From Lentzea albidocapillata (lineage in GTDB: Bacteria; Actinomycetota; Actinomycetes; Mycobacteriales; Pseudonocardiaceae), in assembly GCF_000719115.1 (NCBI RefSeq), contig NZ_JOEA01000029.1, positions 61,145-125,144 on the forward strand: a DNA stretch of 64,000 nucleotides. The letters run 5' to 3'. The notes beneath the pieces are model-generated. The model did not search any database. It saw nothing but the letters and a program-made list of their open reading frames with translations, and had not been told where the DNA came from. How positions within the stretch are numbered: the stretch's first letter is position 1; each line of letters begins with the position of its first letter. The position numbers and the translations under genes were made by a program. This document shows, in pieces, positions 61,077 to 64,000 of the stretch.

Positions 61077-61490
61077 TCAGCAGTGACACGCGACCTTCGA
61101 TACGCCCGAATCAACCGGATACCCCGCCTCCCGCCAGGCCGTGATCCCGCCCGAGAGCCGCTTGACGCGGTATCCCCGCTGGGCGAGCGCGAGGGCGCCC
61201 TTGGTCGCCGCGTTGCACTGGAAGCTCTCGCAGTAGCAGATGTAGACCAGGTCCGGGTCGAGGTCGAGCCGCTCCGGCAGGTCGCGGTAGGGCAGGTTGA
61301 TCGCACCGGGGATGCGGGCCTGCGCGAACGCCTCCGGGGCGCGCGTCTCCACGAGGACGTAGCCCTGGGTGTTGCCGCCCGTCATGTCGCGGTGCACGTC
61401 GTCGGGGTCGGCCTCGAACGCGAGCTCGGCGGCGAAGTGGGCGGCAGCGGCGTGCGGGTCGGCGGCGGGGAAGCGCAGTGCGTTCGTCAT
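61077..61490 (-). CDS. Rhodanese-like sulfurtransferase
   Basis: 137 residues. The rhodanese fold starts at VLVETRAPEAFAQARIPGAINLP. The active-site loop is CESFQCNAATKGALAL (the second cysteine is the likely nucleophile), and the C-terminus ends VSKVACHC. Probably transfers sulfane sulfur. Divergent from the Lrp-type regulator 80 bases away, which is its probable controller. Confidence 0.87.
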   Translation of the reverse strand: MTNALRFPAADPHAAAAHFAAELAFEADPDDVHRDMTGGNTQGYVLVETRAPEAFAQARIPGAINLPYRDLPERLDLDPDLVYICYCESFQCNAATKGALALAQRGYRVKRLSGGITAWREAGYPVDSGVSKVACHC

Positions 61491-61570
61491 GCCTTCGATC
61501 CTGCTGGGACCGTGCTCTTTCGGACATGCGGAAGTCCAGGCGTTCGGGACGTTCTTCCTATGATTTCCAG

Positions 61571-62020
61571 GTGGAACTCGATGCCGTGGACTGGAAGATC
61601 CTGTCGCTGCTGCAGCAGGACGGGCGGATGTCGTTCAGCGCGCTGGGCCGCGAGGTGTCGCTGTCCGCGCCGGCGGTGACCGAACGGGTGCGGCGCCTGG
61701 AGTCCCTTGGCGTGATCACGGGCTTCACCGCGGTGGTGTCACCGTCCCGGCTGGGTCTGCCGATCGAGTCGATCGTGCGCGTGCGGGTGCGGTCGCTCGA
61801 CACGCCTCGGTTCCGTTCGCAGGTCCTGGTGCTGCCGCAGATCCTCGACGCGGACCACGTGACCGGCGACGACTGCTGGCTGCTTCGGGTCGTCTGCCGG
61901 ACGATGGTCGAGTTGGAGGAGCTCGTCGAGGTGATGCAGCGTTACGGCGACACGACGACCTCGCTCGTGTTCTCCTCCCACGTCCGCAACCGCCCGTTGT
62001 CACCCGATCTGCTGGGCTAG
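61571..62020 (+). CDS. Lrp/AsnC-family transcriptional regulator
   Basis: 149 residues from the GTG at 61571. The winged helix is VDWKILSLLQQDGRMSFSALGREVSLSAPAVTERVRRLESLGVI, followed by the RAM-type ligand-binding domain (DADHVTGDDCWLLRVVCRTMVELEELVEVM). Responds to amino acids or related effectors. Divergent from the rhodanese gene. Its last 4 bases overlap the convergent GNAT gene. Confidence 0.93.
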   Translation: MELDAVDWKILSLLQQDGRMSFSALGREVSLSAPAVTERVRRLESLGVITGFTAVVSPSRLGLPIESIVRVRVRSLDTPRFRSQVLVLPQILDADHVTGDDCWLLRVVCRTMVELEELVEVMQRYGDTTTSLVFSSHVRNRPLSPDLLG

Positions 62021-62826
62021 GCCCAGCTGTACTCGGACCAGTCGGAGACGGCGCGGAAGCCGATGCCCTGGTAGACGGAGTTCGCCGTGGAGTTGGCGAG
62101 GTCCGCGGTGAGCACGACGTGGTCGACGCCTTCGCTGTACGCCCACTGGCTGACCGCCGCGGTGGCCGCGGCCGCGTAGCCGTGACGGCGGTGCTCGGGT
62201 GGCGTGTAGACGGGGCCGACCCGCGACACCCCGCCGATCGGGGTGGTGCTCGCCGCCCACGACACCGGTACGCCGTCGACCTGCCACACGACGTGCCCGG
62301 CAGGCATCCACCGGCTGTCCGCCGCCCGCTTCTCGGCCTCGGCTCGCGGGAGTCCGTCCAGTTCGGCCACGAAGGCGGTCCACCAGCGGGTGATCAGGTC
62401 GTCGTCGGCGGGCGTGGCCTGCCTCGACTCACCGTGGACGTCCGGCACCACCAGGTCCTCCAGCCGGTAGAGCCGCAGGGCGTAGAGCTCCTCGCCACCC
62501 TCCCGCCAGAGCGTGCGGAAGGCATCGACCCGCTCCCGCGTTCCGGTGACCTCGTTGATCTCGCGGTCTCCGAGTGCTGCCACGACGAGCGGAGCCGCGG
62601 CCGGTGGCATCGCGGCGACGTGCAGCGGACGACCGTCCATCTGGGTCACCGCGCCGACCACGGTTCCGTTGTCGTGCAACGAGATCAGCGCTGTCGGTGT
62701 CCTGCGTCCCTGTACTGCGGCGTCCGCGCTGGTCAGGTGCACGCTGTTGTTCACGGGGTCGGCGTTGAGGAAGTCGCCTGCCACGGCGAGGAAGTCGTTG
62801 ATGTTGTTGTGGCTCAGTGCTTCCAC
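62017..62826 (-). CDS. GNAT acetyltransferase, tandem paralogue B
   Basis: 269 residues from the GTG at 62826, inside the end of paralogue A (13-base overlap). A degenerate N-terminal GNAT-like half (DADPVNNSVHLTSADAA, PTALISLHDNGTVVGAV) is followed by the full C-terminal core with the acetyl-CoA loop VYTPPEHRRHGYAAAATAA and LTADLANSTANSVYQGIGF. About half identical to its neighbour, so the pair arose by tandem duplication. Confidence 0.87.
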   Translation of the reverse strand: MEALSHNNINDFLAVAGDFLNADPVNNSVHLTSADAAVQGRRTPTALISLHDNGTVVGAVTQMDGRPLHVAAMPPAAAPLVVAALGDREINEVTGTRERVDAFRTLWREGGEELYALRLYRLEDLVVPDVHGESRQATPADDDLITRWWTAFVAELDGLPRAEAEKRAADSRWMPAGHVVWQVDGVPVSWAASTTPIGGVSRVGPVYTPPEHRRHGYAAAATAAVSQWAYSEGVDHVVLTADLANSTANSVYQGIGFRAVSDWSEYSWA

Positions 62827-63641
62827 CAGAACTCCGCCCAGTCGTCGAGTGGTTCGAAGCCGATGCGTTGGTAGATCGAGTTCGAGGTCGGGTTGGCCAG
62901 GTCCGCGAAGAGCAGTACGTCGGTGGCGCCCTGGTCCAGTGCCCACCGGGTGGCGACCGCGCTGACCGCGGCCCCGTAGCCGTGCCTGCGGTGCTCAGGC
63001 GGGGTGTAGACCGGGCCGATCCTGGTCATGCCGGCCTCCGGCCGACTCGCCACGGCCCAGGCGACCGGCGTGCCGTCGATCACCCAGAGGGCGTGGCCCT
63101 GGCCGAGACGCAGCGAGGTGCGCATGGCTTCGGTCGTCGGTGCCGCCGGCGCCTCGGGAACGGCCTCGCTGAGGAAGGCCTTACGCCAGGCGCCGAGAAG
63201 TTCCACGTCGTCTTCGGTGGCCATGCGGCTGGTGCCGCCGGCCGACGGCGGGGCGAGGGTGGTCAGGCGGTACTGCCTGGTGGTGAGGGATTCGGTGTAG
63301 TTCTTGCCGGTCGCTGTGGCGAAGGCCTCAGACCTTTCCCGCGGGCCCGTCACCCCTGGGGCGTCCGGGTCGATCTTCGCGGCGAGGCCGGCCGCCAGTT
63401 CCACTGCGGAGAGAGGGAGGTCTGCCGCTTGGAACGGCCAGGGTGGCGTGCGGACCAGCGTGCCGATCACGTCGCCGTTCTCGTGGAAGGTGATCAGGAT
63501 CGGTGGTTGTTCGGTGGCCGGTGACCGGCGGATGCGGTCCAGCGAGGTGAGTGCCACGGTGTTTCGCACCGGATCGGCTGACAGCCGATCGTGGGTGGCT
63601 GCGTCGAACGATTCCAGCGTGGCGTGCACGACGGCGTCCAT
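62814..63641 (-). CDS. GNAT acetyltransferase, tandem paralogue A
   Basis: 275 residues. The same two-half architecture: ADPVRNTVALTSLDRI and PPILITFHENGDVIGTL in the first half; VYTPPEHRRHGYGAAVSAV and LFADLANPTSNSIYQRIGFEPL in the second. Paralogous to the overlapping gene downstream. Substrate unknown; similar double-GNAT proteins in actinobacteria are linked to antibiotic or tRNA-derived substrates only by annotation. Confidence 0.87.
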   Translation of the reverse strand: MDAVVHATLESFDAATHDRLSADPVRNTVALTSLDRIRRSPATEQPPILITFHENGDVIGTLVRTPPWPFQAADLPLSAVELAAGLAAKIDPDAPGVTGPRERSEAFATATGKNYTESLTTRQYRLTTLAPPSAGGTSRMATEDDVELLGAWRKAFLSEAVPEAPAAPTTEAMRTSLRLGQGHALWVIDGTPVAWAVASRPEAGMTRIGPVYTPPEHRRHGYGAAVSAVATRWALDQGATDVLLFADLANPTSNSIYQRIGFEPLDDWAEFWWKH

Positions 63642-63687
63642 GGGTCCATCAGATCAGAGCGCGCAAGCGAGAATCCGGGCACGCAAA

Positions 63688-63731
63688 AGACCCCTGAGGG
63701 GAGCACCGAAGTGCTCGACCCTCAGGGGTCT
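63688..63731 (-). terminator. rrn operon terminator
   Basis: The arm 63688-63700 pairs with 63719-63731 (13 bp) around an inner hairpin GAGCAC-CGAA-GTGCTC. On the minus strand TTTT follows. It is placed 13 bases after the 5S gene. Confidence 0.9.
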
Positions 63732-63743
63732 TCTGGAAATAAT

Positions 63744-63860
63744 GTTCGGCGACGACCTACTCTCCCACACCGTAACCAGTGCAGTACCATCGGCGCAGAA
63801 GGGCTTAACTACCGGGTTCGGAATGGGACCGGGTGTTTCCCCAACGCTATGATCACCGAA
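63744..63860 (-). rRNA. rrf: 5S ribosomal RNA
   Basis: About 117 bases on the minus strand with 5S signatures: GGAAACACCCGGTCCCATTCCGAACCCGG, AGTTAAGCCCTTC, and the closing GTTACGGTGTGGGAGAGTAGG region, with complementary ends. Exact ends uncertain by a few bases. It is the last gene of a minus-strand rrn operon whose 16S and most of 23S lie beyond the window. Confidence 0.96.
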
Positions 63861-63943
63861 ACTCTATGGAGATGTACCTGCGGCGATCGGAATGCCGCTC
63901 GGTTCTTCCAGAACCGCACAGTGGATGCGTAGCGTCTTTGTAA

Positions 63944-64000
63944 CAAGTCCTCGGCCTATTAGTACCAGTCAGCTCCAACCGTTACCGGTCTTCCACCTCT
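63944..64000 (-). rRNA. rrl: 23S ribosomal RNA, 3' end only
   Basis: Minus strand carries GGAGCTGACTGGTACTAAT, then AGGCCGAGGACTTG, the conserved 3' terminus of actinobacterial 23S rRNA. Only about 57 bases are in the window; the gene continues past 64000. The 83-base 23S-5S spacer at 63861-63943 has no feature beyond processing sequence. Confidence 0.95.

Overview
The window is high-GC DNA with strong third-position G/C bias, many GTG/TTG starts and 4-base start/stop overlaps. It carries whiB7, a DUF4191 protein, PPA1309 and DUF2342 families, an uvrD2-type helicase with a zinc/HRDC tail, and glnA-glnE close together. Together these indicate an actinomycete. The gene content and the GGGGGTCCGGGGG intergenic repeats look like the Pseudonocardiaceae (Lentzea/Saccharothrix/Amycolatopsis relatives); the family-level assignment is inference.

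1-7.8 kb: accessory region. It holds a truncated unknown CDS, two inverted paralogous genes for small secreted four-cysteine proteins, a MacB-type ABC transporter pair, and a large AfsR/SARP-type regulator. 7.8-14.1 kb: an island-like stretch with a decayed pentapeptide-repeat gene, a secreted HNH-nuclease toxin with a candidate immunity gene, a frameshifted gene, a SUKH-4-like immunity gene, a GNAT enzyme, an HTH/TPR regulator and a deleted tyrosine integrase, ending at the 3' end of a tRNA-Ala gene.

14.4-26.7 kb: metabolic and transport genes. These are a DsbA-like membrane protein, an MFS exporter, a GNAT enzyme, HrpB helicase, a macrolide-type glycosyltransferase with an HD hydrolase, an operon of amino-acid permease, N-acyltransferase and N-acylamino-acid racemase/MenC, a GlxA-like regulator and a saccharopine-dehydrogenase-like protein.

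26.8-34 kb: tmRNA, a two-component system, an amidohydrolase, smpB, ftsX, ftsE, prfB and a PadR regulator. ssrA and smpB form the trans-translation set and ftsEX the divisome/peptidoglycan-hydrolase control set. 34.4-35.2 kb: two identical initiator tRNA genes separated by repeats.

35.2-50 kb: a conserved actinobacterial block in the same order as the Mycobacterium tuberculosis Rv3193c-Rv3198 region: UPF0182, PDZ-Lon protease, DUF2342, E1-like protein, AarF kinase, whiB7, uvrD2. The whiB7 leader contains a WhiB7-type promoter, a 90-codon upstream ORF and an intrinsic terminator, a complete attenuation layout. 50-60.3 kb: DUF4191, RDD, glnA, NADAR and small genes, then pitA, a small membrane protein, glnE and an oxidoreductase. 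60.3-64 kb: amidotransferase, rhodanese, Lrp regulator, two tandem GNAT paralogues, then the 5S and the 3' end of the 23S rRNA of a minus-strand rrn operon.
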